Positions 15,102 to 24,565 of a DNA stretch of 47,521 bases are shown piece after piece. Both the position numbers and the translations under genes were made by a program. Numbering within the stretch: position 1 is the stretch's first letter; each line of letters begins with the position of its first letter. Source of the stretch: Candidatus Bipolaricaulota bacterium (GTDB lineage Bacteria; Bipolaricaulota; Bipolaricaulia; UBA7950; UBA9294); contig JAPLGD010000023.1 of NCBI GenBank assembly GCA_026390345.1, forward strand, positions 1 through 47,521, in the 5' to 3' direction. A model generated the notes under the pieces. It was given only the letters and a program-made list of their open reading frames with translations, did not search any database and was not told the DNA's origin.

Positions 15102-17012
15102 ATGGTAGCCAAGCACCAGGAGTCACAGGCCTACGAGGCCGACCAAATCAAGGTTTTGGAGGATCTCGAACCGGTACGCCTTCGCCCCGGCATGTACATC
15201 GGGAGCACCGGTCAGTCCGGGTTGATGCACTTGATCGAGGAGATCCTCGACAACTCGATCGATGAGGCTTTGTCCGGGTTCTGCGACGAGATCCGCGTCA
15301 CCGTACACGGTGACAACCGCGTCACCGTCACCGACAACGGCCGCGGAATGCCGGTAGGCATCCACCGCGAGACCGGGACCCCCGCCCTGGAGCTCGTCAT
15401 GATGACGCTCCACGCGGGTGGCAAGTTCGACAACAAGAGCTACCACGTCGCCGGGGGACTCCACGGCGTCGGCGTGTCCGTCGTGAACGCTCTCTCCGAG
15501 CACCTCACGGTGGAAGTCCACCGCAACGGGAAGATCTACCATCAGGAGTTCTCTCGCGGACCAAAGATCACCGAGCTTGAGATCGTCGGAGAGAGCGACC
15601 GAACCGGAACGACGACGACGTTCCTCCCCGACTCCCAGATCTTCGGGGAGATCCACTACAACTTTCCCCAGCTATCCCACCGACTGCGTGAGCTGTCCTA
15701 CCTCAACGGCGGGCTGAAGATCATCCTGGAGAACGAGGCGGCGGGGGTCACACGAGAGTTCCAAAACGTCGGAGGGATCAAGTCGTTCGTTGCCGAGCTG
15801 GCAACGAAGCGCGAGCCGCTTCACCCGAACCCGATCTACCTCAAGGGCGCCGAACAGGACATTGAGGTCGAGATCGCCATGCAGTTCACGAAGGGGTACG
15901 ACGAGGCGATCCACGCGTTCGCCAACAACATCAACACCGTGGACGGCGGAACGCACCTCCTCGGGTTCAAGGCGGCGCTCACGAAGTTCCTGAACGACTA
16001 CGGTCGCGAGAAGAAGATCCTCACGAAGGCCGACCCCAACCTGCGCGGCGAGGACATCCGCGAGGGGCTCGTAGCGATCATCAGCGTCAAGATCCCAAAC
16101 CCGGAGTTCGAGGGGCAGACAAAGACGAAGCTCGGGAATCCTGAAGTGCAGAGCATTACGGGCGATATCCTCGTCGAGCAGCTCAATCTCATCTTTCAGA
16201 AGGATCCCAAGCTCGCTCGCCTGATCATCGAGAAGTCGGTCCAATCTGGACGGGCCCGTATGGCCGCGTCCAAGGCGCGCACGCTCGCACGGAGGAAGGG
16301 GCCGCTTGCCTCGACATCGCTCCCGGGGAAGCTTGCCGACTGCTCCAGCCGCGACCCGGAGAGCTGCGAGATGTTCATCGTGGAAGGAGACTCGGCCGGG
16401 GGCAGCGCCAAGCAGGGCCGCAACCGCGAGTTCCAGGCGATCCTTCCCCTGCGCGGCAAGGTCCTGAACGTAGAAAAGGCCGGGGTCGCCAAGCTCCTGG
16501 ACAACGCGGAGATCAAAGCGATGATCACCGCGATCGGCACCGGAATCCGCGACGAGTTCAGCCTGGACAGGCTCCGCTACAATCGACTGATCATCATGGC
16601 CGATGCGGACGTGGACGGCGGACACATCTCCGGCCTCATCCTGACCTTCTTCTACCGCTACCTCCCAAGGCTGATCCAGCAAGGCAATATCTACATTGCC
16701 AAGCCTCCCCTCTACCAGGTCAAGAACGGGAAGCAGACGGTCTACATGCACTCGGACGAGCAGCTCGAGGCGTACCGACGCGAGAACGCGGGGAACTACT
16801 CGGTGAAGCGGTTCAAGGGACTGGGCGAGATGAATCCGCAGGAACTCTGGGAAACGACCATGGATCCCAAGAAGCGGGTCCTGAAGAAGATCGAGATCCG
16901 CGACGAGTTGGAGGCGGACGACATCTTCTCGACCCTGATGGGGGATGACGTCGCGAAGCGGCGCGCCTTCATCATGGAGAATAGCGACAAGGTGACGTCG
17001 CTCGACATCTAG
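15102..17012 (+). CDS. gyrB: DNA gyrase subunit B
   Basis: 636 residues, the usual short gyrB length without the proteobacterial insert. The ATPase domain (about 1-220) has the ATP-contact segments EEILDNSIDEAL, VTDNGRGMPVGIH and AGGLHGVGVSVVNALS. The transducer domain follows with QFTKGYDEAIHAFANNINT. The TOPRIM domain shows EMFIVEGDSAGGSAKQGRNR and IIMADADVDGGHI, and the tail carries KRFKGLGEMNPQELW. With GyrA it introduces negative supercoils. The ATG at 15102 fits homologues; the open frame from 15057 overlaps the promoter. It heads a plus-strand run reaching ade with at most 21 bases between genes. It is the best phylogenetic marker in the window. Confidence 0.96.
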   Translation: MVAKHQESQAYEADQIKVLEDLEPVRLRPGMYIGSTGQSGLMHLIEEILDNSIDEALSGFCDEIRVTVHGDNRVTVTDNGRGMPVGIHRETGTPALELVMMTLHAGGKFDNKSYHVAGGLHGVGVSVVNALSEHLTVEVHRNGKIYHQEFSRGPKITELEIVGESDRTGTTTTFLPDSQIFGEIHYNFPQLSHRLRELSYLNGGLKIILENEAAGVTREFQNVGGIKSFVAELATKREPLHPNPIYLKGAEQDIEVEIAMQFTKGYDEAIHAFANNINTVDGGTHLLGFKAALTKFLNDYGREKKILTKADPNLRGEDIREGLVAIISVKIPNPEFEGQTKTKLGNPEVQSITGDILVEQLNLIFQKDPKLARLIIEKSVQSGRARMAASKARTLARRKGPLASTSLPGKLADCSSRDPESCEMFIVEGDSAGGSAKQGRNREFQAILPLRGKVLNVEKAGVAKLLDNAEIKAMITAIGTGIRDEFSLDRLRYNRLIIMADADVDGGHISGLILTFFYRYLPRLIQQGNIYIAKPPLYQVKNGKQTVYMHSDEQLEAYRRENAGNYSVKRFKGLGEMNPQELWETTMDPKKRVLKKIEIRDELEADDIFSTLMGDDVAKRRAFIMENSDKVTSLDI

Positions 17013-17033
17013 GCGCGTAGCAGAGGAGGGGGG

Positions 17034-17495
17034 ATGAGACAAGTAGCGGCGTTTCTGGCAATGGTGGGAATCCTGGCCGCTGTGACGTGCGGCGCCGGGG
17101 CCGCGTCGGCGGGGCTGGGAGTCGGCGTCGAGCCGACCGGGCTCTGGATCGTGAGCGCAATGGCGGAGACGGCCCTTTCGCCGTCGTTCGATCTCCGCGC
17201 CGAGGTCGGCTTCGCGGTTTCCGAGAGCATCTCGGGGCTGATGCTCGCCACCACGTCGATCCTGTTCCACGTTCCGACGCCGCCCGTCGACCCCTACGCG
17301 GGCCTTGGAGTCGGCGCTGCGCTGACTCCGCCTCACTACACGAGCGCGATCGTCTTCGAAGCCGTGGGAGGAGTTCGCATCCCTCTCTTCGAACCGGTGG
17401 GCCTTTTGGCGCAAGCGCGGTACCTCGTCCGCTGGTCGGCGTCCGGATGGACGATGGGCCCGGTCTACGAGGCCGGCCTGTTCGTCGTGTTCTAG
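17034..17495 (+). CDS. Small exported protein of unknown function
   Basis: 153 residues. A clear signal peptide (RQVAAFLAMVGILAAVTCGAGAASA) is followed by a Gly/Val/aromatic-rich sequence with alternating hydrophobic residues, such as LLAQARYLVRWSASGWTMGP and a C-terminal EAGLFVVF ending in Phe. That pattern fits a small outer-membrane-like beta-barrel. I do not recognise a family. GGAGGGGGG precedes the ATG. Its stop abuts the methyltransferase start with no gap (17495/17496), so the two are probably co-translated. Confidence 0.7.
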   Translation: MRQVAAFLAMVGILAAVTCGAGAASAGLGVGVEPTGLWIVSAMAETALSPSFDLRAEVGFAVSESISGLMLATTSILFHVPTPPVDPYAGLGVGAALTPPHYTSAIVFEAVGGVRIPLFEPVGLLAQARYLVRWSASGWTMGPVYEAGLFVVF

Positions 17496-18038
17496 ATGGC
17501 TTGGGTGGTGGGCGTCGCTCTCGGTGCCCTATCCCTCTTCTGGCTTGGTTGGAATCTCACGCTCGACGCGCTGTGGCAGCCCACCGACCGGGTGACGGTC
17601 CGGCGAATCCTGCTCCTCGGCTCCATCCGGCCCGGCGACCGGGTCGTCGACCTTGGATGCGGGGACGGTCGGATCGTGGTGGCCGCGGCACGGGAGTTCG
17701 GCGCGTGGGCCGTCGGAATCGAGATCGACCCCTTCCGCGTGATCTGGGCCCGCCTCTACGCCCTCTTGGCGGGAGTCCCTCGGAGGGCCCGGATCGTTCG
17801 CGGAAACATGTACACCTACGACGTACGGGACAGCGACGTCGTGATCCTGTTCCTGTCAGCCACCTCCAACTTCAAGCTTCAAGAGCGGTTGAAGAAGACG
17901 CTGCGCTCGGGGGCGCGCGTCGTGTCGTACTACCACCCGATGTGGGGATGGGAGCCGGACGTCATCGGAGAGGCCAAGGGCGGCTATCCAATCTACGTCT
18001 ACCGGATGAGGGCGGCCGATGAGCAAGCGGCTGGGTGA
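17496..18038 (+). CDS. Membrane-anchored class I SAM-dependent methyltransferase-like protein
   Basis: 180 residues. The N-terminal 20-residue hydrophobic segment (AWVVGVALGALSLFWLGWNL) suggests a membrane anchor. RPGDRVVDLGCGDGRIVVAAA is SAM-binding motif I, GIEIDPFRVIWARL supplies the acidic residue of motif II, and RARIVRGNMYTYDV the next strand. The fold is short, ending soon after the sixth strand, and no substrate domain is visible. The start codon directly follows the stop of the exported protein, and its end overlaps murE by 20 bases. Its place suggests a cell-envelope role, but the substrate is unknown. Confidence 0.75.
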   Translation: MAWVVGVALGALSLFWLGWNLTLDALWQPTDRVTVRRILLLGSIRPGDRVVDLGCGDGRIVVAAAREFGAWAVGIEIDPFRVIWARLYALLAGVPRRARIVRGNMYTYDVRDSDVVILFLSATSNFKLQERLKKTLRSGARVVSYYHPMWGWEPDVIGEAKGGYPIYVYRMRAADEQAAG

Positions 18039-19491
18039 CCTCGCCTCCGACCTCGGGATTCCTTGCCCTCCCGATTGGTCGCGGGTCGGGATTGAAGGCG
18101 TCACCGACGATTCGCGCGCCGTTTCGCCCGGCGTCCTGTTCGTCGCCCATCGGGGAACGCACGACGACGGGCACGCCCACGTGGCGGACGCCGTGGCGCG
18201 AGGAGCGGCGGCCGTCGTCGCCGAGCGGGACGTCGAGGTGGGTGACCGCCCTCATTTCATTGTGGCCGACGGGCGCATCGAGCTCGCGCGGTGGGCAGCG
18301 GCGTTCTACGGCCACCCGACCGAGCGGCTCCGCACGGTGGGCGTCACGGGCACAAACGGGAAGACGAGCGTGTGCCACTTCGTCGCCCATCTCGTGGGCC
18401 CGGAGTCGACGGAGGTTGTGGGCACGGTCGAGAACCTGGCGCGCGGCTTGCGAGCGCTGACGACCCCGCCCAGCCCGGCCGTCCAGCGGATCGCTCGGGA
18501 AGCCGTGGACCAAGGAAAGACGATCCTCGTCCTCGAGGCCTCGTCGATCGGCCTCGACCAGCACCGCCTCGACGAGGTCGCGTTCGACGTCGGCGTGTTC
18601 ACGAACCTGACCCGCGACCACCTCGACCTCCACGGCACGATCGACGCGTACGGCGCAGCCAAGGCAATCCTGTTCCGCGACTTGAGCTCGTCGGCGGTCG
18701 CCGTGCTCAACGCCGACGACCCGTACTCGGAGACCCTTCGGCGAGCGTGTCGCTGTCGCGTGCTCACCTACGGCGTGCAGCACTCCGCGGACCTGAAGGC
18801 GGAAGCGGCAGGCGAGGATGCGTCCGGAATCACCCTCTCGATCCAACAGAGCGACCAGTCCGCGCGGGTCGTTGCGCCGGTGCACGGCCTCTACGGCGCC
18901 TCGAACGCCCTCGCGGCGCTTGGCGCGGCGCTCGCGCTCGGCGTTCCGTGGTCGGTCGGCATGGAGCGCCTGCAATCGCTCCCCGCCGTCACCGGCCGCT
19001 GGAACCTATTCCGTCGACCTGACGGAGCCGACGCGATCGTCGACTTTGCCCACACCCCCGACGGCCTTTTTCAGATCCTGTCCGCCGTTCGCCGCATCTA
19101 CGGCAAGACCGTCATCGTGTTCGGATGCGCTGGGGGGAGCGACCGGGGCAAACGCGGTCAGATGGGTGAGATCGCGAGCCGTTTCGCTGATGTCGTCGTC
19201 CTAACGCAGGACAACCCGAAGTACGAGGAGCCCGAAGCGATCCTCGACGAGATCGAGGCCGGAATCCGGACGCCGTCGCACGCGGCCATCCGCATCGTCG
19301 ACCGCCGCGAAGCGATCGAGAACGCGGCGCGCCGAGTGGGCCACGGCGATGTCCTACTACTTGCGGGAAAGGGACACGAGACGTTCCAGATCGTCCGCGG
19401 AGAGTTCCTGCCGCACTCGGACGCGGCGATCCTCGAATCCCTCGGGTTCGCCCCCGTGTCGCCCGGGGGAGGGAAGGGAGGATCCCCGTGA
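18019..19491 (+). CDS. murE: UDP-N-acetylmuramoyl-tripeptide synthetase
   Basis: 490 residues. It adds the third amino acid to UDP-MurNAc-L-Ala-D-Glu with ATP. Domain 1 has VTDDSRAVSPGVLFVAHRG. The central ATPase has GVTGTNGKTSVCHFV (P-loop), LEASSIGLDQHRLDEV and NLTRDHLDLHGT with the Mur-ligase Asp/His. The C-terminal domain has VFGCAGGSDRGKRGQMG. At about residues 398-405 it reads DNPKYEEP, where meso-diaminopimelate-adding enzymes normally have DNPR; Lys instead of Arg could preserve charge or alter substrate choice. It overlaps the methyltransferase upstream and ade downstream (GTGA). Cytoplasmic step of peptidoglycan synthesis. Confidence 0.93.
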   Translation: MSKRLGDLASDLGIPCPPDWSRVGIEGVTDDSRAVSPGVLFVAHRGTHDDGHAHVADAVARGAAAVVAERDVEVGDRPHFIVADGRIELARWAAAFYGHPTERLRTVGVTGTNGKTSVCHFVAHLVGPESTEVVGTVENLARGLRALTTPPSPAVQRIAREAVDQGKTILVLEASSIGLDQHRLDEVAFDVGVFTNLTRDHLDLHGTIDAYGAAKAILFRDLSSSAVAVLNADDPYSETLRRACRCRVLTYGVQHSADLKAEAAGEDASGITLSIQQSDQSARVVAPVHGLYGASNALAALGAALALGVPWSVGMERLQSLPAVTGRWNLFRRPDGADAIVDFAHTPDGLFQILSAVRRIYGKTVIVFGCAGGSDRGKRGQMGEIASRFADVVVLTQDNPKYEEPEAILDEIEAGIRTPSHAAIRIVDRREAIENAARRVGHGDVLLLAGKGHETFQIVRGEFLPHSDAAILESLGFAPVSPGGGKGGSP

Positions 19492-21167
19492 GAGGCGACC
19501 TCTGCCTGCGGGGCGGCCGGGTTCTCGACGTCTTCTCGGGTCGGTTCCGCGCGGTCGACGTCCTCGTCGGCGGCGGCCGCGTGCTCGGCTTCGGCGGCGC
19601 CGCGCGCCGGACCGTCGACGTCGACGGAATGGTTCTGGTTCCCGGGCTCATCGACACCCACGTTCACATCGAGAGTTCGCAGCTCTCGCCGACGTCGTTC
19701 GCCCGCGCCGTCCTCGCGCACGGCACCACGACGGTTGTCGCCGACCCCCACGAGATCGCCAACGTCCTCGGCACGGACGGGATCCGCTACATGCTCGACG
19801 CGACGGCGGGACTCCCGCTCCGCGTCCTCTTCATGGTCCCGTCGTGCGTGCCGGCGAGCCCGTTCGACGCCGCGGGAGCCACGCTCGACGCGAACGAGGT
19901 GGCTCGTCTCCTCACGTGGGACCGCGTCCTTGGCCTCGGCGAGGTGATGAACTACCCCGGTGTCCTCGGCGGCGACCCCGACCTGTCCGCGAAGCTGCGC
20001 GCGGCGCATGGCCGCCCGATCGACGGCCACGCGCCGGGCCTGTCCGGCGATGCGCTCTCCGCCTACGTCGCCGCTGGCCCGCGCACGGACCACGAATGCT
20101 CCACGCTCGCGGAAGCGCAGGAGAAGCTTGCCGCCGGGATGCACATCCTGATCCGCGAGGGCTCGGCGGCCCGAAACCTCGACGCCCTTCTCCCGCTCTT
20201 GAGCGAGCGGAGCGCGCCCTTCGTTCACTTCTGCACCGACGATCGGCACGCCAAGACGATCGTGCGCGAGGGGCACATCGACGGCATGGTCCGCCGTGCG
20301 ATCGCCGCCGGGGTCTCTCCTGAGGTCGCCGTCGCCGCCGCGACGATCCACGCCGCACGGGCGTACGGGATCGCCGGGATCGGTGCGATCGCGCCCGGGT
20401 ACGCGGCCGACCTCCTCATTCTCACGAGCCTCGAGGCCTTCGAGGTTCGTGACGTCTACGTCGCGGGGAGTCGCGTCGTTGAAGATGGGGCAGTGTCCGC
20501 ATCGTCTGCTTCGGCACGCACCCACGACCTGCGAGGGACCATGAACGTCCAGATCAGGAGCGACGCATTCCGCATCCCGGCGCCGCGCGCCGGCACCGTT
20601 CGGGTTCTCACAGCCCACCCCGAAGGGCTCACGACCGACGAGGACCATGTGGCCCCGCGTGTGGTGGAGGGAGAGATCACCGCGGATCCGTCTCGCGACC
20701 TCCTCAAGATCGCCGTCGTCGAGCGCCACCACGGCTCGGGCAGGGTCGGCCTCGGACTCGTACGCGGGTTCGGACTCACGAGAGGCGCCGTCGCGTCGAC
20801 CGTCGCCCACGACAGTCACAACGTCGTCGTCGTCGGAGCGAGCGACGCCGCCATGGCCAGGGCCGTGCGGCGGCTCGTCGAGCTTGGGGGAGGACAGGTC
20901 GTGGCTGAAGTCGATCGGATCCTCGCAGAGCTTGCGCTGCCGATCGCCGGACTGATGTCTTCGCTGTCGGTCCAGGACGTCGCCGCAGCCGAGACGAGGC
21001 TTGAAGCCGCCGCGCAAGAGCTTGGCTCGCGCCTTCCCAACACGTTCATGACGCTGTCGTTCCTCGCGCTGCCGGTGATCCCCCACCTCAAGCTCACCGA
21101 TCGGGGACTGGTCGACGTCGATCGGTTCGAGATCGTTCCTCTCTACGTCGCCGAAGACGACGCCTGA
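19488..21167 (+). CDS. ade: Adenine deaminase
   Basis: 559 residues, of normal length. It hydrolyses adenine to hypoxanthine and ammonia for purine salvage. The amidohydrolase metal site is seen in VPGLIDTHVHIESSQLSP (HxH), followed by VADPHEIANVLGTDGI, GLGEVMNYPGVLGGDP, DGHAPGLSGDALSAY and DHECSTLAEAQEKL. The C-terminal adenine-deaminase domain contains GLVRGFGLTRGAVASTVAHD (conserved SVAHD-like motif) and TLSFLALPVIPHLKLTDRGL. It starts at a GTG overlapping the murE stop with GGGAAGGAGG upstream. Its last 25 bases overlap the 3' end of murF on the opposite strand. Confidence 0.94.
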   Translation: MRGDLCLRGGRVLDVFSGRFRAVDVLVGGGRVLGFGGAARRTVDVDGMVLVPGLIDTHVHIESSQLSPTSFARAVLAHGTTTVVADPHEIANVLGTDGIRYMLDATAGLPLRVLFMVPSCVPASPFDAAGATLDANEVARLLTWDRVLGLGEVMNYPGVLGGDPDLSAKLRAAHGRPIDGHAPGLSGDALSAYVAAGPRTDHECSTLAEAQEKLAAGMHILIREGSAARNLDALLPLLSERSAPFVHFCTDDRHAKTIVREGHIDGMVRRAIAAGVSPEVAVAAATIHAARAYGIAGIGAIAPGYAADLLILTSLEAFEVRDVYVAGSRVVEDGAVSASSASARTHDLRGTMNVQIRSDAFRIPAPRAGTVRVLTAHPEGLTTDEDHVAPRVVEGEITADPSRDLLKIAVVERHHGSGRVGLGLVRGFGLTRGAVASTVAHDSHNVVVVGASDAAMARAVRRLVELGGGQVVAEVDRILAELALPIAGLMSSLSVQDVAAAETRLEAAAQELGSRLPNTFMTLSFLALPVIPHLKLTDRGLVDVDRFEIVPLYVAEDDA

Positions 21168-22507
21168 AGCAAGTCCTCGACGAATCGGCCGAGGCCGACG
21201 TCGTGTGATCCCTTGACCAGAATGACGGCGTTCGCTTCTCCTCTCAGCCGTTCGGCAAGATGCGACGCGAGGAGTTCCCGCTCGACGAACGCAGCCGGCG
21301 GAGAACCCGTCGCCCGGCACGCGGCGGTCGCCCGCTCGCCGACCGGGTAGACCTCGTCGATTCCCAGCCGTGCCGCAAGCTCGGCGATCTCGCGGTGACG
21401 CGCCGTCTCGATGCTCCCGAGGGCCGACATGTCGCCATACACAAAGACCCGCCGTGCCCCGGCGCCGCCGTAGGCGGCCAGCACGTCGAGTGCGGCCGCC
21501 ATCGAGGACGGGTTCGCGTTGTACGTGTCGTCGAGGATCACGCCGAACCGGGCGGCGCGGGGCTGCATCCGGTGCGGTACCAGAGCGAACGTGGCTGCCC
21601 GCTCCTCGATTCGGTGGAGCGAAACTCCCATCCGGTGTGCACACACGGCGGCCAAGAGGAGGTTCGTGGCGTTGTGTGCACCGAGGAGCGGGGTAGAGAG
21701 CCGGAGGGGAGGATCGGTGACCTCGACCTCGAGATTCGGGACAGCGTGAACCAATCGGCCTCGCACCGCGCCATCTTCGAGCCCCACGGTGACGAGCCCC
21801 GGGCGAGACGAGGCGGCGGCGAGCGCGCGCAACGGCGACGAGTCGACGTTCACAAAGACCGGCCCGTCGGTGGGCAGCGCATCAACAAGGCTCCACTTTT
21901 CGGCCGCGACCGCGTCGAGCGACCCGAGGCCGCCGAGGTGGCTCTCGCCGACCGACGTCACCACCGCCGACGTCGGTCCAAGGAGGTCGGCGAGAGCCGC
22001 GATGTCGCCCGGTTTCTCCGCGCCGAGCTCGAACACTCCCACCTGGGTCTCGGCCGGCATCGAGGCGAGGGCGGCCGGAAGGCCGATCTCGCTGTTGTAG
22101 TTCTCGGGTGGCGAGTAGACGACGAACGACCCGCCGAGCAGGTGGGTGAGGAGGTTTCGGGTCGTCGTCTTTCCGTTGCTCCCGGTGATCGCCACGAGGG
22201 GGATGCGGAAGCGCGCCCTCCACACCCGAGCGACCGCATGCAGCGCCACGAGGACGTCCGTCACGACGATCACGTTGCGGGCAGACGGCGGCAGCGGCTT
22301 CGCGGGAAGGACGACGGCGGCGACAGCGCCGCGGCGGAAGGCATCGTCGAGAAACGCGTGCCCATCCGTCCTCGCCCCCGGCAGCGCGAAGAAGACGTCA
22401 CCGGCCGTGACGCGGCGCGAGTCGACGGCGCAACCGGACGGCGTGCCCTCACCGGCACGGAGGAGCCTTCCCCCGGCGCTCGCGGCAAGGTCGCGGATCG
22501 AGAACAC
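21143..22507 (-). CDS. murF: UDP-N-acetylmuramoyl-tripeptide--D-alanyl-D-alanine ligase
   Basis: 454 residues. It adds D-Ala-D-Ala to the UDP-MurNAc tripeptide. Domain 1 shows CAVDSRRVTAGDVFFALPGARTDGHAFLDDAF, the MurF-specific form. The ATPase domain has AITGSNGKTTTRNLL; NYNSEIGLP and GVFELGAEKPGDIAAL follow. The C-terminal domain carries LDDTYNANPSSM and VFVYGDMSALG. It begins five bases after the S55 peptidase stop on the same strand, so the two form an operon. It converges on ade with a 25-base overlap, so murE and murF sit tail to tail across ade rather than in the usual dcw order. Confidence 0.94.
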   Translation of the reverse strand: MFSIRDLAASAGGRLLRAGEGTPSGCAVDSRRVTAGDVFFALPGARTDGHAFLDDAFRRGAVAAVVLPAKPLPPSARNVIVVTDVLVALHAVARVWRARFRIPLVAITGSNGKTTTRNLLTHLLGGSFVVYSPPENYNSEIGLPAALASMPAETQVGVFELGAEKPGDIAALADLLGPTSAVVTSVGESHLGGLGSLDAVAAEKWSLVDALPTDGPVFVNVDSSPLRALAAASSRPGLVTVGLEDGAVRGRLVHAVPNLEVEVTDPPLRLSTPLLGAHNATNLLLAAVCAHRMGVSLHRIEERAATFALVPHRMQPRAARFGVILDDTYNANPSSMAAALDVLAAYGGAGARRVFVYGDMSALGSIETARHREIAELAARLGIDEVYPVGERATAACRATGSPPAAFVERELLASHLAERLRGEANAVILVKGSHDVGLGRFVEDLLQASSSAT

Positions 22508-22512
22508 GTCGC

Positions 22513-24348
22513 CTACCAGTTCGCGCCGCCGGTCGACCCGGCGCCTTCGTCTCCGCTCGCGACGATCAGAACGGCGGTCGCCTCACGGGAGTCGTACACG
22601 ACGTGGCTAGGGAACTCACGCGTCAACTTCGTCACGCCGAACAACGCCTCGGCCTTCGGCGAGTACGGGTCGATCGCGAACAGCTCGACAGTCAGGACCT
22701 CGTAGGACGGAAGCTCCGCGATCGTCTCGACAAGGTCCTCCAGACCCTCGAAGATCCGCGGCTGCTCCCCCGCTTCGATCGCTCGCGGCCCCCCGTAGGC
22801 GCGGACAACGAGGTAGTCTGCGTCGAGGGTCGGCGGAATGGTGAGGGTCCCCTCCAGGTCGCTCCGCTCGCCCTGGAACGTCTGGAGCGTCAGCTTGAAC
22901 CGAATCGTGTCGCCCGGCGCGTAGGCGTCCGAGTTAAGCTCGAGCCCCTCAATCTGGACCGCTCGGAGGTCCTGGTCGATCTCCATCGAGGCCGAGATCC
23001 GCGTGATCTCGGGATCTCGGAACTCGTTGTACTGGAGCGCGGCCACAATCTCCGCGAGCTGCCACGGGGCGTAGATCCCAACATCCGTCACGCTCAGGAA
23101 GACGTCCTTGCGCTCGAGCGTCGGCATGCCGGCACCCTGAATCAGGTAAGTGACCTCGACCGTCCCGGGACCGACCCGATCCAGGGCGAGGTCGGCCGCC
23201 TCGAGTCCGGACGAGAAGAGAAGCTCCGGCATCAGGCGCGGCACATCCACCAGGGCGACGTTGAACGCCTCCCCGCTCTTCCGGTCGAGATCGTAGACCT
23301 CGTAGTGCAGCCCGACGGTCTTCGCTGTGCCACCGACCCGACCTCCGACGGCGGCGGAGCGATCTTGGGTGATCGCCCCGATCACGCTTCCCAGCTCGCC
23401 GAGCTTGAAGGATGCTTCGAACGACTTCATCGTGTCGTAGATGGACACCGTGGTCAGAGGCATCGCGGACGCGCCGTTCGAGAAGAACGGGTGCCCGAAC
23501 CCGATGACCGCGTCGCCGTCGCAATAGGTCACAGTGCCGAGTGCTCCCATCGTGATGTCACCGGTGGCGAGGGCGATCCCCATCGATCCGCCGGGGACGA
23601 GCGTGGCCGGCGACGCCACGCCCGTCGACACCTTCGGCGCACCGAACGGAAGGAGAGAGAGGTTCAGCGCTCTAAGCCCCTGCATCGCCCCCGCGCCGAA
23701 GCCGCGCCCCGGAAGGACGCCGAGGATCATCCCCGTCGGACGAACGGCGAGATCCAGCCCGTTCATCAAGGCGTCCGCTGCGCGTCCGCTGAGACCCGAG
23801 ACCACGAGCGGGGTCGCCACTGGATAGGCAATGATCAGGTCCGCGCTCGCAAACCGAGCGAACGCCGGCGGAGCGGGGTACTCCACGACCGCCACACCCT
23901 CAAGAACGGCCGAAGGATCCGGGGTCGCCACCCGACCCGAAGACTTCACCGAATCGAGGACCTCGAGCATCGGCTCGATCGGCGTAACCAGCCCGATCGG
24001 CGTGATTTCCTTCGACCACGTCGCGGCTCGGCTCAGCGCGCCGATCAGCTTCCCCTCGATGTAGACCGGGCTGCCGCTCATTCCCTGCGCGATTCCGCCG
24101 GAGCGGCCGATCGCTTCGCCGCTGACACGCACCACGATGAAGTCGGAGAGCGTGCCGGGCTCGTCGATGACGCCGAGAACCTCGACCGCGAACTCGCTGA
24201 TCGTGTCTGAAGATACGACCGTCTTGCCGATCCCTGTCATGCCAATCCGGATCTCGTCGAGGAACAGGAACTCGCTGCGGTCGTACCCCGCCGCCGAGAC
24301 GGCCGAGAGCACAAGCACCCACCCGACGATCCACGCTGCGCGTCGCAT
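22513..24348 (-). CDS. Exported SpoIVB-like (S55 family) serine peptidase
   Basis: 611 residues. The signal peptide (MRRAAWIVGWVLVLSAVSAA) is followed by an S55-like core: EIRIGMTGIGKTV, GGIAQGMSGSPVYIEGKLIGAL (the GMSGSP nucleophile segment, Ser near 91-93) and DAVIGFGHPFF (GxGHP, conserved in SpoIVB). In sporulating Firmicutes SpoIVB cleaves SpoIVFA; outside spore formers the family's role is unclear. The ~250-residue C-terminal part is predicted beta-rich and unassigned. AAGGGGGG precedes the ATG. The downstream neighbour is murF, which suggests a role at the cell envelope (inference). The catalytic His is not certain from sequence alone. Confidence 0.8.
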   Translation of the reverse strand: MRRAAWIVGWVLVLSAVSAAGYDRSEFLFLDEIRIGMTGIGKTVVSSDTISEFAVEVLGVIDEPGTLSDFIVVRVSGEAIGRSGGIAQGMSGSPVYIEGKLIGALSRAATWSKEITPIGLVTPIEPMLEVLDSVKSSGRVATPDPSAVLEGVAVVEYPAPPAFARFASADLIIAYPVATPLVVSGLSGRAADALMNGLDLAVRPTGMILGVLPGRGFGAGAMQGLRALNLSLLPFGAPKVSTGVASPATLVPGGSMGIALATGDITMGALGTVTYCDGDAVIGFGHPFFSNGASAMPLTTVSIYDTMKSFEASFKLGELGSVIGAITQDRSAAVGGRVGGTAKTVGLHYEVYDLDRKSGEAFNVALVDVPRLMPELLFSSGLEAADLALDRVGPGTVEVTYLIQGAGMPTLERKDVFLSVTDVGIYAPWQLAEIVAALQYNEFRDPEITRISASMEIDQDLRAVQIEGLELNSDAYAPGDTIRFKLTLQTFQGERSDLEGTLTIPPTLDADYLVVRAYGGPRAIEAGEQPRIFEGLEDLVETIAELPSYEVLTVELFAIDPYSPKAEALFGVTKLTREFPSHVVYDSREATAVLIVASGDEGAGSTGGANW

Positions 24349-24565
24349 GAGGTCCCCCCTTCGTCCTACCGCACGCCGCGGCGAAACAGTATACGTGAGC
24401 CCAATCTAGGAAGGCGACGCCCGCCTTCCGTCGCAGCTTCCCCGACAGTCGCCCACCTGGGAGTTCCGATTGGACCGCGACTTGGCACGTCGCGGACGAA
24501 TGGAGCGAGAAGAAGACCGAACCTCGATGAGCATCAGAACAAAGAGCAGAAGGCCATTACACTGA

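Noticed and set aside
19158-21644. 828-codon minus-strand frame across murE, ade and murF
   Set aside because: Antisense to murE and ade and out of frame with murF; no family match and no start signal.
22603-24210. 535-codon plus-strand frame opposite the S55 peptidase
   Set aside because: Shadow of the peptidase gene, Arg/Asp-rich, no motif.
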